Source of the DNA: Deltaproteobacteria bacterium
GTDB taxonomy: Bacteria > Bdellovibrionota > FAC87 > UBA2466
Direction of reading: 5' to 3'
Length of the DNA stretch: 64,000 bases
Assembly: GCA_016196825.1 (NCBI GenBank)
Contig: JACPWY010000001.1
Location: 62,001 to 126,000, forward strand
Within the stretch, counting starts at the first letter, position 1; each line of letters begins with the position of its first letter. A program made the position numbers and the translations under genes. The notes under the pieces are model-generated. The model saw only the letters and a list, made by a program, of their open reading frames with translations, was not told the origin of the DNA and ran no database searches. This document shows, piece by piece, positions 45,452 through 55,216 of this stretch.

Positions 45452-47206
45452 ATGAAGAAATCTGCACTGCTCCTTCTGATTTTTGCGGTGGTCGCCTGTC
45501 AATCCACGGGCCCGTCATCCTCCCATCACACGGTGGCCGATCTCTACACCACAGCGCATCTCGCCCACGAAGTCGCTGCTCCGGCTAAGGGGATCAAAAT
45601 TGCGGTGGCCTCTGGTGGAAAACACGCTTCGCAGGCGGGCCTTGTGATCTTTCAAAAGGGCGGCAACATCGTGGACGCCGCAGTGGCCGTGTCTTTTTGT
45701 CTGGCCGTGGAGCGGCCTCATTCTCTCGGGCTCGGGGGCGGAGGGCTCATGACCCTGCACCTCACACAATCTCAGTCAGCCGATGTCTTTCTCGATTTTC
45801 GAGAGAGCGCCCCCCTCAAAGCGAAGCGGGACATGTACCTCGATCCGAAAGGAGACGTGATCCCGGGACTCAGTCAGGTTGGGGCCAAAGCAATCGGAGT
45901 GCCGGGCTTCGTCAAGGGAATGCAGGAGATCCACCACCGATGGGGCAATCTTCCCTGGAAAGATGTCGTCGCCCCGGCGATTCAACTCGCCCGGGAAGGA
46001 TTTGCTATCTATCCCACCCTTGCCGATCGAATGGCCGCCGAAAAAGGTGATCTCGCGCGTGACCATTACAGCCTCTCGCTCGTCTCTTCAAATGGAGCCG
46101 CGCTGAAGACAGGGGAGACTCTGATTCAAAAGGACTTGGCCCGTTCGCTTCAAGAGATCGCCGATAAGGGAGCCAATGAATTCTATGAAGGTAGCTTGGC
46201 GAAAAAGATCATCGATCTTGTGCGAAAGAAGGGGGGTATTCTCACTCTCCAAGATCTGAAGAGATACAAGGTGGTGGAACGTCCGCCACTCAAGACGCAC
46301 ATGTTCGGCTATGACGTCGTAACAGCGCCACCGCCCAGCGCGGGAGGCCCCATTTTGGTGGAGTGGGCGAATGTTTTGGGGGGATACGACCGCGATTGGC
46401 TTTTGGAAGACGGCGCACGCTACCTGCACATCCTCACTGAAACGATGAAACGAGGTTACGCCGATCGATCTCAATTCATCGGTGATCCCAATTTCACGAA
46501 AGAGCCGTGGGCTCGATTGCTCTCGACAGAATATGCCAGTCAACTCCGCAGCTCCATCGCCCTGGACCACTCCACCCCCTCCGCGCAGATCCGCCCGGGC
46601 TCCGGTTTCAAAGAAACGCCTGGAACCAGCCACGTAAGCATTCTTGATGATCTCGGCAACGCGATTGCGATCACTCTGTCTATCAACGAGTCCTTTGGTT
46701 CACGGCTGGCCGTTCCCACCACCGGCATCTTTCTCAACAACACGATGGATGACTTCAGCGCCAAACCCGGCGCGACTAATGCCTACGGCCTCACCGGCAG
46801 TGATGCCAACGCCATCGCACCCGGAAAGCGACCGGTCTCGAGCACGATGCCGACAATTATTCTCAAGAATGGCGAGGCTATTCTCTCGATTGGCGGAGCG
46901 GGGGGATCGCGGATCACCTCGAGCGTGGCCCAGGTGATCTTTAATTTCCTACTCGTATTTCCCGGCGACATTCTCAAAAGCCAGAGCGCTCCCCGCATCC
47001 ACCACCAGTGGCTTCCGGATAGGCTTGAGCTCGAAACTAAAGGATTCGATGACCTTACGACCGCTTCACTCGCCCACCTCGGCCACCCCGCTGTTCCACC
47101 TCCTTTTGTGGCTCGGGTCCAGGCTGTTTCGCGTGATCCTAAAACTCACATTCTCCACTCGGTAGCCGATCCCCGCGACGACGGGGCCGGCGCCGCCGCA
47201 CAGTGA
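45452..47206 (+). CDS. ggt: Gamma-glutamyltransferase, lipoprotein form
   Basis: 584 residues from the ATG at 45452. The lipobox AVVAC puts a lipidated Cys at about residue 16, so it is probably periplasmic and membrane-anchored. The autocatalytic site is GTSHVSILD with nucleophile T392, followed by the small-subunit motif FLNNTMDDFS, and by SSTMPTI and GGAGGSRI. It cleaves glutathione-type gamma-glutamyl bonds. Thr-Ser-His replaces the usual Thr-Thr-His. It is divergent from the Fe-S oxidoreductase gene. Confidence 0.93.
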   Translation: MKKSALLLLIFAVVACQSTGPSSSHHTVADLYTTAHLAHEVAAPAKGIKIAVASGGKHASQAGLVIFQKGGNIVDAAVAVSFCLAVERPHSLGLGGGGLMTLHLTQSQSADVFLDFRESAPLKAKRDMYLDPKGDVIPGLSQVGAKAIGVPGFVKGMQEIHHRWGNLPWKDVVAPAIQLAREGFAIYPTLADRMAAEKGDLARDHYSLSLVSSNGAALKTGETLIQKDLARSLQEIADKGANEFYEGSLAKKIIDLVRKKGGILTLQDLKRYKVVERPPLKTHMFGYDVVTAPPPSAGGPILVEWANVLGGYDRDWLLEDGARYLHILTETMKRGYADRSQFIGDPNFTKEPWARLLSTEYASQLRSSIALDHSTPSAQIRPGSGFKETPGTSHVSILDDLGNAIAITLSINESFGSRLAVPTTGIFLNNTMDDFSAKPGATNAYGLTGSDANAIAPGKRPVSSTMPTIILKNGEAILSIGGAGGSRITSSVAQVIFNFLLVFPGDILKSQSAPRIHHQWLPDRLELETKGFDDLTTASLAHLGHPAVPPPFVARVQAVSRDPKTHILHSVADPRDDGAGAAAQ

Positions 47207-47301
47207 TGGCCGACGTCAAGTGACCACCCTGCACCGCCGATAAGATAGGGTGGAGGCTTGCTTGAAACACACAATCTTTTTTGATCTCCCGGACTGAGGG
47301 A

Positions 47302-48291
47302 TTAGTCACAGGCCTTCCAGTTGGCCTTCACCTCGGCGTTGGCCTGCAGCCCAAAGAACTTGATGATATCGGAAGGATCCTTGCGGTAGGGTCCTCCTTG
47401 GTAGAAACCGTACCGATAAATCAGATGAGGGGTAAGGCAATCGATCGCAAGGGTCTTTCCATCCTCTCGGGTGAAGCTGAGATTGCAGCTCGAGTAGATC
47501 TCATCGTTAAAAAAGCTCCCCTGCACCCCCGCGCCTGTCCAACCAGAGTGATAACTCTTCACCTTCTTCCGCGCTTTAGCGCGCATCTTGGGCAGATCCT
47601 TCTCCTCAACCTTTTTCATGTCGTCGTCGTACGCCAAGCCCGGAAAATAGAGCAACCCCAACGTCCCTTCCTTCACGGTATACTTGTGACCCTCATACTT
47701 CATCTCAAATCCCACCTCAGGGTCCCAATCGGTTCCCTCATCAACCATCACTGACATGTGCTCGAGCGCGGTCAAGATTGGGGCGGCCACCATTTGATGG
47801 GTGATTCCAGCGCCTCGAACCGTTTCATTGTCTTCAGCCAGAACATCGACGATCGATTGACCATTTTTCAGAAACCCGTCGAAGGAGGACCGCACATTCC
47901 TATTGTTAATCCCCTTCCAGGCCTTGTCCGTGTCGGGTGACTGGTTGCCGGGTCGAGCGCGGCGTGACAGGGTCTCGACCTCAACACCCGTGATGGTGGC
48001 CACGTGTTTAATCGTCTTGTCACAATTCAGACCAGCGACCACGAATGGCCGCGTCTCAAACCCGCGGATACGCTTCTGCTCAGTGGCGTCGGTGGAATAG
48101 ATAAACGGTTCTGGCTTCAGCAGCGCATACGGTGCGTTCACTCCTCCCACCTTCGTTTCTCCGGCCACGAACTGCACCTCTCGGTCTTCCGGCCGAACCC
48201 TCACCTCCACTACGGGTGGACCCGCCTTCACCGGGCTCGCAAGCCCCAAGAAGACAAACACCGACACCAAAACCTTCAATTCGTTTCGCAT
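47302..48291 (-). CDS. Exported protein of unknown function
   Basis: 329 residues from the ATG at 48291, chosen because the product then begins with a signal peptide ([21 protein letters not shown]) and has ribosome site TGAGGG. The mature part is polar, with few cysteines and a long acidic/basic mix ([20 protein letters not shown]). No family recognised. It is divergent from the fumarase gene with only 55 bases between starts, which must hold both promoters. Confidence 0.75.
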   Translation of the reverse strand: MRNELKVLVSVFVFLGLASPVKAGPPVVEVRVRPEDREVQFVAGETKVGGVNAPYALLKPEPFIYSTDATEQKRIRGFETRPFVVAGLNCDKTIKHVATITGVEVETLSRRARPGNQSPDTDKAWKGINNRNVRSSFDGFLKNGQSIVDVLAEDNETVRGAGITHQMVAAPILTALEHMSVMVDEGTDWDPEVGFEMKYEGHKYTVKEGTLGLLYFPGLAYDDDMKKVEEKDLPKMRAKARKKVKSYHSGWTGAGVQGSFFNDEIYSSCNLSFTREDGKTLAIDCLTPHLIYRYGFYQGGPYRKDPSDIIKFFGLQANAEVKANWKACD

Positions 48292-48346
48292 AGTAGCCCT
48301 CAGGTCCTTTTCGTCAGAATCTTCAAAATGGATTAGAGTATTGGCC

Positions 48347-49963
48347 ATGCCAGATTTTAAGTACCAACCCCTCTTTGACGCAACGCAAGACACAACTTCC
48401 TACCGCAAACTCCCCTTGGGTGGAGTCACTCCGATGACCATTGAGGGAAAAGGGTTTCTTCAGGTGGAGCCGGCCACAATCCGCGGGCTGAGTCAGGTGG
48501 CCTTCGACGACGTGTCTCACCTTTTGCGGCAGAGCCATCTTGAAAAGGTGGCCAAGATTCTTTCCGACCCGGAGGCCAGCGACAACGACCGCTTTGTGGC
48601 CACCGAACTGCTGAAGAACGCTGTCATAGCGGCGGAGCGAATCTTTCCCTCGTGCCAGGACACGGGAACGGCCATGGCTATTGGAAAAAAAGGTGAAAGG
48701 GTCCTCACCTTCTCGGATGATGCCGAAGCGATTAGCCGTGGGGTTTTTGATGCCTATCAAAAGAGGAACCTTCGCTATTCGCAGCTCGCGCCGCTTTCTA
48801 TGTACGAGGAAAAGAATACGGGTACAAATCTGCCAGCGCAGGTCGAGATCTACTCCACCTCTGGCGACCACTACGACTTTCTTTTCATTGCCAAGGGCGG
48901 CGGTAGCGCCAACAAGAGCTACATCTTCCAAAAGACGAAGTCAGTTTTGAATCCACAGTCTATGGAGACTTTCATCAAGGAAACCATTTCGAGCTTGGGC
49001 ACGGCCGCATGCCCTCCCTACCACTTGGCGGTCGTCATCGGTGGCCCCAGCGCGGAAATGAACCTCAAAACGGTCAAGCTCGCCAGCTGTGGCTACTATG
49101 ATCACCTTCCCACCAGTGGAAATGCGCTGGGTCGCTCCTACCGAGATCTCGAGATGGAGAAGCTCGTCGAGAAATGGGGGCGCGAAACGAAGATCGGCGC
49201 GCAATTTGGAGGAAAATATTTTGTACATGACGTGCGCGTGATCCGCATGGTGCGCCACGGAGCGAGCCTCCCCATCGGAATCGGCGTCTCGTGCAGTGCT
49301 GACCGTCAAATCAAGGCCAAAATCACCAGAGAGGGCGTTTTCATTGAACAGCTTGAAGAAAATCCAGCTCAGTACCTTCCCTCCGGCGCTGGCAAAGTCA
49401 GCGATGGGATCAATCTCGATCTCAGCCGCCCCATGAAGGAGATTCTCGCGACCCTCGATAAGCTTCCGGTCGCCACGCGGGTGATTCTCAATGGGCCACT
49501 TGTAGTCGCACGCGATATCGCCCATGCGAAACTGCTTGAGCGCCTGCGAACCGGAAAGGGACTCCCCGATTATTTCAAGAACCTACCGGTGTATTACGCG
49601 GGCCCCGCGAAAACGCCTATCGGACATGCCTCGGGGAGCTTCGGCCCGACTACCTCACAGAGAATGGATCCCTATGTGGCCCCCTTCCAGGAATATGGCG
49701 GCTCCATGGTAATGCTCGGCAAAGGCAACCGCACCAAAGGGGTGACGGTCGCCTGCAAGAAATTTGGTGGCTTTTACCTCGGCTCCATCGGCGGCCCTGC
49801 GGCCCGTCTGGGACGCGACTGCATCACCAAGGTGGAAATTCTCGAGTATCCCGAGCTCGGCATGGAGGCGATTTGGAAAATAGAGGTGAAGGATTTCCCG
49901 GCCTTCATCATCGTGGACAATAAAGGGAACGATTTCTTCGGCGGCCGTGGAGGAGAAGAATAG
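48347..49963 (+). CDS. fumA: Fumarate hydratase, class I (iron-sulfur)
   Basis: 538 residues from the ATG at 48347. The three [4Fe-4S] ligands are C in [19 protein letters not shown] in [11 protein letters not shown] and C in [14 protein letters not shown]. The C-terminal beta domain ([36 protein letters not shown]) has the expected Lys/Thr residues. It interconverts fumarate and malate in the citric acid cycle. Class I fumarases are oxygen-sensitive, notable beside an aerobic oxidase. FumA versus FumB naming is arbitrary here. Confidence 0.95.
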   Translation: MPDFKYQPLFDATQDTTSYRKLPLGGVTPMTIEGKGFLQVEPATIRGLSQVAFDDVSHLLRQSHLEKVAKILSDPEASDNDRFVATELLKNAVIAAERIFPSCQDTGTAMAIGKKGERVLTFSDDAEAISRGVFDAYQKRNLRYSQLAPLSMYEEKNTGTNLPAQVEIYSTSGDHYDFLFIAKGGGSANKSYIFQKTKSVLNPQSMETFIKETISSLGTAACPPYHLAVVIGGPSAEMNLKTVKLASCGYYDHLPTSGNALGRSYRDLEMEKLVEKWGRETKIGAQFGGKYFVHDVRVIRMVRHGASLPIGIGVSCSADRQIKAKITREGVFIEQLEENPAQYLPSGAGKVSDGINLDLSRPMKEILATLDKLPVATRVILNGPLVVARDIAHAKLLERLRTGKGLPDYFKNLPVYYAGPAKTPIGHASGSFGPTTSQRMDPYVAPFQEYGGSMVMLGKGNRTKGVTVACKKFGGFYLGSIGGPAARLGRDCITKVEILEYPELGMEAIWKIEVKDFPAFIIVDNKGNDFFGGRGGEE

Positions 49964-50038
49964 TCCCAAGCCTGTGAAGACAACGGCACAATCCCTTCAC
50001 AAATCCTCAGTATTCTATAATCGGAGTAGGAGGCATGT

Positions 50039-50470
50039 ATGCGGAAGAAACTTCTGTCATACCCAATGTCTCTCGTCGTGCTCGCGGTGCTCTCAGGAGA
50101 ACTGACAGCTCGAACGTTTCAGGCCCGCTGCCGATTAGACATTGCGTGTGACGACAAAAGAACGATCCGAGAGGAGTTCAATAAGTCGTACGAGGCGTCC
50201 CCCAAGAGAGGCCCCGGCTCGAATCTCACCCCTCTCCTCACCGAGGTTTGCACACCACTTTTTGGCAACGACAAAGCCTATTGCGGGGGCATTGAAGCTC
50301 GGTGTGGCCAGGCCGGACTCGTCAACGGCAACACCAGCTGCATTGTTCACGGCGGCCTCGAGGGCGTCGTCGTGCAGATTCGCTGCGGCCAGCAATGCTC
50401 GTCACCCCCTCAAAAACAGCGGGTGCAAAATCTGCCGCCCGGCTCATCGCTCATGATCATGCCGCGGTAA
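50039..50470 (+). CDS. Exported Cys-rich protein
   Basis: 143 residues with a signal peptide and perfect ribosome site AGGAGG six bases before the ATG. The mature part contains eight cysteines in pairs (for example CRLDIAC, CGGIEARC, CIVHGG, CGQQC) suggesting disulfides. The C-terminus is Pro/Gln-rich. No family recognised. The 3' end faces the convergent LysR gene. Confidence 0.7.
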   Translation: MRKKLLSYPMSLVVLAVLSGELTARTFQARCRLDIACDDKRTIREEFNKSYEASPKRGPGSNLTPLLTEVCTPLFGNDKAYCGGIEARCGQAGLVNGNTSCIVHGGLEGVVVQIRCGQQCSSPPQKQRVQNLPPGSSLMIMPR

Positions 50471-50509
50471 TGAGTGGCCGCGCAAAATCTCTCCCCACAC
50501 CCGGCGCCG

Positions 50510-51412
50510 TCAATGGGTGGCTGATTGATAATTGCTCTTCATGGCCCACAGGGCATCGATGATCGTACGGACACGAGCCGGAAACACAGCCCCGTCCAAC
50601 CACACGACAGCAATCTCATTCACCAAGGGCCGCTTCCCTCCGGCTTTAAGCTCAACCAAAGAGCCCTCCTCAAGCTGGGCCGCCACGCAGTGCCGCGGAA
50701 CAACAGTCGCACCCACGCCCTTTTCGACCATGGTGATCGCTCCCGCGAGGCTATTGATCCTTCCCGCGTAGGCCAGCGCGGTAGGGCACAGCCTCTTGGA
50801 TTTCGGAAAACACCTCTCCATATAAAGACGATAGAGAACGTCCATCCCCGGATAGGACACAAACGGCACCTCGGGAAATTCCTTCAGCTCCTCCATCGTG
50901 CTAGCCACCGCCACGTACTCCTCTTGGCAGAAGGGCTCGTAGTGAAGAGCCGGATTGCCAACCCTGGTGGTCACAAATCCAAATGCGATCTCTTGGTCGA
51001 GAACGAGGTCGAAGATCTCTTCATTGGAACAGAGGGTGATGTCGAGACGCACACCCGGGAATCCCTTCCGCGCATCGAGCAGAAGACCAAGGTGCGGAGT
51101 GAACAGACAGCTGTGCGGCATCGCGTACCTGACAAGCCCCGAGACCTCTCCCACTTCACCCTGGATAGCCTCAAGGAGTCGCGACTCATTTTCCCGTTTA
51201 CGCTCGATGTGCTGAAGAAGAATTCTGCCGGCGCTGGTGAGAAGCACCTTGCGATTGACCCGTTGGAAGAGCTGGACCCCCAACTCCTCTTCGATTCGAG
51301 CGATGTGTTGACTCACCCCCGATTGGGTCATCGCGGCCCTGCGAGCAGCCTGGGTGAAATTGAGTTCCGTCGCCGCCGCCTCGAATGCCTCTAGTGAACG
51401 ACCATCCAACAT
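50510..51412 (-). CDS. LysR-family transcriptional regulator
   Basis: 300 residues. The N-terminal winged helix is typical (NFTQAARRAAMTQSGVSQHI and EELGVQLFQRVNRKVLLTSAG). The effector domain (about 95-290) follows the usual LysR periplasmic-binding-like fold. The gene is divergent from the HAD-like gene; LysR proteins commonly control their divergent neighbour, so 51526-52278 is the likely target. The inducer is unknown. Confidence 0.93.
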   Translation of the reverse strand: MLDGRSLEAFEAAATELNFTQAARRAAMTQSGVSQHIARIEEELGVQLFQRVNRKVLLTSAGRILLQHIERKRENESRLLEAIQGEVGEVSGLVRYAMPHSCLFTPHLGLLLDARKGFPGVRLDITLCSNEEIFDLVLDQEIAFGFVTTRVGNPALHYEPFCQEEYVAVASTMEELKEFPEVPFVSYPGMDVLYRLYMERCFPKSKRLCPTALAYAGRINSLAGAITMVEKGVGATVVPRHCVAAQLEEGSLVELKAGGKRPLVNEIAVVWLDGAVFPARVRTIIDALWAMKSNYQSATH

Positions 51413-51525
51413 AGTTCAATCACTTATCATGATGATTTTAATACGAACAAGTAATTTTTATAATTGATTGGGTGGGTCTATTTCTCACCCTGTCGGATGA
51501 ACCGACAGGAAAAGGAAAGAAAGAA

Positions 51526-52278
51526 ATGAAAACGACAAAACTCACAGTCTTGATGGCGGCGGCCTTGGCTATCACCGCCCAAGCGACTATTCGGGAAACC
51601 AACTCGTTGAGAGACGTAGCCAATGCCGCGACAACGGGCAGCTTCGTGGCGTTCGACCTGGATAACACCCTGATCGAGCCCATCCAGACTCTGGGCAGCG
51701 ACCAGTGGTTCGAACACATCTCCAAGCAGCTCGGAATCGATGGGGCCATCGCGCTTTGGTCAAAGGTCCAGCTGAAAACTCAGGTGCGCCCGGTGGAACA
51801 AACGACCTCCTCCATTGTCAGAGAGATTCAAGATCGAGGGGTTCCGGTCATCGGCCTCACCGCGCGGCCGCTCACCGTCGCCGAGGCGACACTCCAGCAA
51901 CTGGCGAGCGTGGGAATTGACCTCTCTCGCACAACGCCCATTTTCGATGACCTCGCGTTTCCGGGGCATCTTGAAAACGCACAGTACACACAAGGGATCA
52001 TCTTCGCGGGCAAGAACCAGAAGGGCGACATGATTGTACGGTTCCTCGATAGAACGGGTCTGCACCCATCGGTCATCGTCTTCGCCGATGACAAGCCCAA
52101 ACACACGGCCTCTGTTGACTCGGCACTGACCGCAAAAGGAATCAACAACATAGAATTCCGCTACGGCGCCGCTGACGAAAGGGTCAAGGCCTTTGACGCC
52201 GAGATCGCCGCGGTCCAACTCCACTACTTCGACGGCATCCTCGACGACGAGGCCGCTGCCACCCTCTCAAACCGCTAA
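51526..52278 (+). CDS. Exported HAD-like hydrolase (DUF2608 type)
   Basis: 250 residues from the ATG at 51526, with a signal peptide (about 1-19). The HAD motif I DLDNTLIEP and motif II-III segments (IGLTARPL and VIVFADDKPKH) are intact, so it may be an exported phosphatase. The overall pattern fits DUF2608. A TATAAT box at 51459-51464 could be its -10 element, with a poor -35. It is divergent from the LysR gene. Confidence 0.85.
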   Translation: MKTTKLTVLMAAALAITAQATIRETNSLRDVANAATTGSFVAFDLDNTLIEPIQTLGSDQWFEHISKQLGIDGAIALWSKVQLKTQVRPVEQTTSSIVREIQDRGVPVIGLTARPLTVAEATLQQLASVGIDLSRTTPIFDDLAFPGHLENAQYTQGIIFAGKNQKGDMIVRFLDRTGLHPSVIVFADDKPKHTASVDSALTAKGINNIEFRYGAADERVKAFDAEIAAVQLHYFDGILDDEAAATLSNR

Positions 52279-52287
52279 TCCCCCAAA

Positions 52288-52319
52288 GCCCCTCTCCCTC
52301 GCAGGGGGAGGGGCGCTTT
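52288..52319 (+). terminator. Intrinsic terminator after the HAD-like gene
   Basis: Stem GCCCCTCTCCCT/AGGGGGAGGGGC (52288-52299 and 52303-52314), one mismatch, with a three-base loop, followed by GCTTTCC. It lies nine bases after the stop. Confidence 0.7.
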
Positions 52320-52360
52320 CCATTGGGCAATCTCCAAAACTTGGACTAGTCTCCCACGCC

Positions 52361-52798
52361 ATGGCGAAGCGACAATGCTACCATTGCAAGGCCTGGGTCC
52401 AGGAAAAGGAGCCCCACGACTGCTGGACCACCACGGAGGAAAAGCTCACTGCTGAGCTTTCCAACGACCTGAAAGACGCCTGGGAGCGAATCCGCGAAAC
52501 GGCCGCCGAGTTCGGCGAGCAAAGAGTTTACGCTTCACACCGATCGATCATGTTCGCCCGCAAGCATTGCTATTTTTTCGTGCGCCCCAACAAGAATCGC
52601 CTTGAGATCTGTTTCTTCACTGGCAAGACAATCAAGAATTCGCGCATTAAAAAGAGCGAAGCGTCCTCCCGAACGAAGGTCGCTCACCTTGTCTATATTT
52701 CCCACCGCGACGAGGTCGAATCCCCCGTCACCGATTGGCTCCGAGAGGCCTACGTGTTCGCCAATCCCGATAAGGCCCCCAAGAAAAAGAAGCACTGA
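52361..52798 (+). CDS. Small zinc-ribbon protein, DUF5655-like
   Basis: 145 residues from the ATG at 52361; the longer frame starts inside the preceding gene and crosses its terminator. The N-terminus holds a CYHC...HDC zinc-ribbon-like pair. The rest matches the DUF5655 type (about 55-125: ASHRSIMFARKHCYFFVRPN, then LEICFFTGK). The C-terminus is Lys-rich. Possibly nucleic acid-binding. Function unknown. Confidence 0.7.
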   Translation: MAKRQCYHCKAWVQEKEPHDCWTTTEEKLTAELSNDLKDAWERIRETAAEFGEQRVYASHRSIMFARKHCYFFVRPNKNRLEICFFTGKTIKNSRIKKSEASSRTKVAHLVYISHRDEVESPVTDWLREAYVFANPDKAPKKKKH

Positions 52799-52875
52799 GT
52801 CTTAGGGCCTCTTCGGACGCATCTCAAAAGATGTTAACAATTTGAGTTTTTCTTCACAATGGCCGAAAAGCCCTT

Positions 52876-53220
52876 ATGACTACGCACTTGCTCCTTGGTC
52901 TCCTGTTGCTATCCGTACCCAACGCGTCGGCCTCGCTCAATCCGTGCTCTGGCGATATCGAGACCTACTGCTTTGATGTTGAAAATCAGCGGGATTGCCT
53001 CGCGGAACACCGAAAGATGGTCTCCGTGGAATGCTCCGATCAGATCACAGCCTTCTACAACCAGCACCCCGAAGAGCCACTGCCCGCGGTGCTTGGCGCC
53101 GCCACCGAAGGACCGCTCATCGAACACCGCCCTTCGACCTATGACTCCCTCTTCGCTCCTCTCTATCCGGAGGTGGAAAGGGACCTCGCCCTGCGGGCTA
53201 ATGAAGCGCTGCGCCAGTAA
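52876..53220 (+). CDS. Exported small protein with Cys-rich (GLG1-like) motif
   Basis: 114 residues with a signal peptide (about 1-19). The segment NPCSGDIETYCFDVENQRDC then VECSDQI has the spacing of the cysteine-rich GLG1 repeat (C-x3-DI-x2-YC ... C ... C), but only one repeat is present. The 80-bp palindromic repeat starts six bases after the stop. Ribosome site weak; the promoter is not identified. Confidence 0.7.
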   Translation: MTTHLLLGLLLLSVPNASASLNPCSGDIETYCFDVENQRDCLAEHRKMVSVECSDQITAFYNQHPEEPLPAVLGAATEGPLIEHRPSTYDSLFAPLYPEVERDLALRANEALRQ

Positions 53221-53226
53221 TTCCTT

Positions 53227-53306
53227 AGAGTCTGTTTGATAATTGGTTTCGTAGCGAGCGGAAACCGGAGCCGCGCGCAGTAGAAACCAATTATCAAACA
53301 GGCTCT
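53227..53306. repeat. 80-bp palindromic repeat, copy 2
   Basis: Identical to the copy at 6357-6436 except for two positions, both in the left arm (53231 T for C, and 53242 A for G). Again it starts within eight bases after a plus-strand stop codon and ends 38 bases before the end of a convergent minus-strand gene. Arms are 53227-53250 and 53283-53306; here the one mispair is at 53231. Confidence 0.9.
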
Positions 53307-53343
53307 TAAGCGCTCGAAGTGATTTCCGCTTGCTCTAAGGGCC

Positions 53344-54147
53344 CTAAGCTTTCTGTCCGGAGATCACGATATTCCACGCGAGCCAGCGCGAACCGGGAAT
53401 CCGAAGAAGAAGCGAGTCGAGGCGCTGCAATTGCCTGAACCAGGAAAGCCTGCCCTCATTCTCATTGAGAATGCGCTTCCAGTATCGCTCGGTGTTCGGG
53501 CTCACCCGATCCCACAGGGCATACTTGAGAAAGAGAATCAGCGTTGTCAGCCAAAAGGTCCGATAGGACACCTGCGAAAAGTACCGCTTAACGGTCCGCA
53601 CATCGACTCGCCGGAGTGGAGACTCGTCCACGGTGCGCATCTGGGATGCCATCTTGCGGTAAACATTGATCACTGGATTGTAATGAATGGGATCCCACGA
53701 GAAAAAACGCCCTCCGGGCTTCAGCACACGACGCACATCCAGCCACAACTTTTCCCGCTCATGGACATGGTGGATCAGATTCGCCAGGTAAACAAAATCA
53801 AAACTATTCGATTCAACGCCGAGGGATTCCGCCGACCCAACCACCCCCTCAATCTCAACACCAAACCTCTTTCCAAGCGCCACGGTCGTCTCCACCATTT
53901 TTGGAGAGAGATCGAGCGCAGTCACCTTCGCCCCCCGCATGGCGAAGTAGACCGATGATTCCCCTAGCCCACAACCAATGTCCAGAAGCCTCTTTCCTTT
54001 CAGATCCCCCATCTGCTCCAGGATGAAGCGATTTTCCGGCGCGGTAGAGGCCTCAAAGGCCAATACAACGTTGCGCTTCTCCAGCGGAGTGTTGCTCGCC
54101 CACTCATCGTGAAAATCCCGCTCTCGATCATTAATAGTTGTGGTCAT
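53344..54147 (-). CDS. Class I SAM-dependent methyltransferase
   Basis: 267 residues from the ATG at 54147 (ribosome site AGAGGGA); the longer frame overlaps the preceding gene further. The SAM-binding motif I is RLLDIGCGLGESSVYFA and motif II is VTALDLSP, with LIHHVHEREKLW and VLKPGGRFFSWDP as motif III and post regions. Last gene of the leftward surface-glycan operon. The C-terminal half has hydrophobic segments (FWLTTLILFLKYALW), suggesting a lipid or membrane-linked substrate. Confidence 0.88.
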   Translation of the reverse strand: MTTTINDRERDFHDEWASNTPLEKRNVVLAFEASTAPENRFILEQMGDLKGKRLLDIGCGLGESSVYFAMRGAKVTALDLSPKMVETTVALGKRFGVEIEGVVGSAESLGVESNSFDFVYLANLIHHVHEREKLWLDVRRVLKPGGRFFSWDPIHYNPVINVYRKMASQMRTVDESPLRRVDVRTVKRYFSQVSYRTFWLTTLILFLKYALWDRVSPNTERYWKRILNENEGRLSWFRQLQRLDSLLLRIPGSRWLAWNIVISGQKA

Positions 54148-55216
54148 GGTGTCCCTCTTCGCCCTGATAGTCCCGCTCGTGCATTTCAAAATCTCGCACC
54201 AGCTTCCCGCGGTGGTCCAGAAGGGCGGGCCGCCGTACCGCTCCTGCTTCCGGTTTCAAGTTCATCCCCCAGCTGACGATATACAGTGGGCGCTGCTTAA
54301 TCTCCTCGTAGATTCTCCCAACGTACTCGCCGAGAAGGCCCAGTGAGATGAGGATCGATCCGCCTAAAAGGCATTCTATGATTAAGATACTGGGCCAACC
54401 GGGGACTACATCGCGGTGAAGAAGCTTGAGAGCAAGCGTGTAGCCACCGATGCAAGCACCGAAGAGGCAGACCATGAGTCCCACGTAGGCCGAAACCCGA
54501 AGGGGCGTTCGAGAAAAGGAGAGGATCGCGTCCAGCGCGAACCGAAACATCTTCGCATTTGAAAACTTGGTGTAGCCCGCAGGCCTGGGGGGTCGCTCAA
54601 ATCGAATCGCGGTTTGGTTAAACCCCAACCACGTCACCAGGCCTCGAATAAAACGGTGCCCTTCCCGCACCGTCCGAAAGGCATTCACGACGTCTCTCGA
54701 CATCAAACGAAAGTCCCCCACATCCGGCGGGAGATCGGGATGGATAAATTTACGCATGATCCAATAGAAGGCTCCGGCCGTAATGCGTTTCCAGGCGCTC
54801 TCGCCTGCCCGCGTCGAACGTTGAGCGTAAATGATGTCAAAGCCGTGCGTGTAGAGTTCGAGCATCTTGATCACCAATTCGGGAGGATCCTGCAGATCCG
54901 CATCGAGCACAACAACGGCATCGCCAGTCGCGTAGTCGAGCCCAGCTGTTGTTGCCGCCTGGTGGCCAAAATTTCGGGAAAAGTGGACAACCTTCACGTG
55001 AGGCGCAGTGCGCGCCCATTCAATGAGAAATTTCGTCGAGCCGTCGCGACTGCCATCATTCACAAAAACCATTTCCATCGGACAGGGGAGGCTGCCCTGG
55101 AGCTCACCCATTCGGCGCTTCAAAATGGGAAGGACCGCCTCCTCGTTGAACACTGGGAAGACAAAGGACAAGAGCTCCGGCAGCTCACGCGGAATTAGAT
55201 AGTGTCCGTTTTCCAT
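54131..55216 (-). CDS. GtrB/DPM1-like glycosyltransferase (GT2) with two membrane helices
   Basis: 361 residues from the ATG at 55216. The GT-A core has SFVFPVFNEEAV, VFVNDGSRDGS and VVLDADLQDPPE, and the DFRLMSRDVV segment of the DPM/GtrB group. Two C-terminal helices (about 235-260 and 270-295) anchor it. It probably transfers a sugar (glucose, mannose or similar) to undecaprenyl phosphate. The tail ends with a His-rich HHDHNY. Its start overlaps the end of the membrane protein gene by 22 bases. Confidence 0.9.
   Translation of the reverse strand: MENGHYLIPRELPELLSFVFPVFNEEAVLPILKRRMGELQGSLPCPMEMVFVNDGSRDGSTKFLIEWARTAPHVKVVHFSRNFGHQAATTAGLDYATGDAVVVLDADLQDPPELVIKMLELYTHGFDIIYAQRSTRAGESAWKRITAGAFYWIMRKFIHPDLPPDVGDFRLMSRDVVNAFRTVREGHRFIRGLVTWLGFNQTAIRFERPPRPAGYTKFSNAKMFRFALDAILSFSRTPLRVSAYVGLMVCLFGACIGGYTLALKLLHRDVVPGWPSILIIECLLGGSILISLGLLGEYVGRIYEEIKQRPLYIVSWGMNLKPEAGAVRRPALLDHRGKLVRDFEMHERDYQGEEGHHDHNY

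Noticed and set aside
47224-47253. CCACCCT/AGGGTGG stem between ggt and the exported protein gene as a terminator
   Set aside because: The loop is 16 bases and no T tract follows on either strand, so support is too weak.
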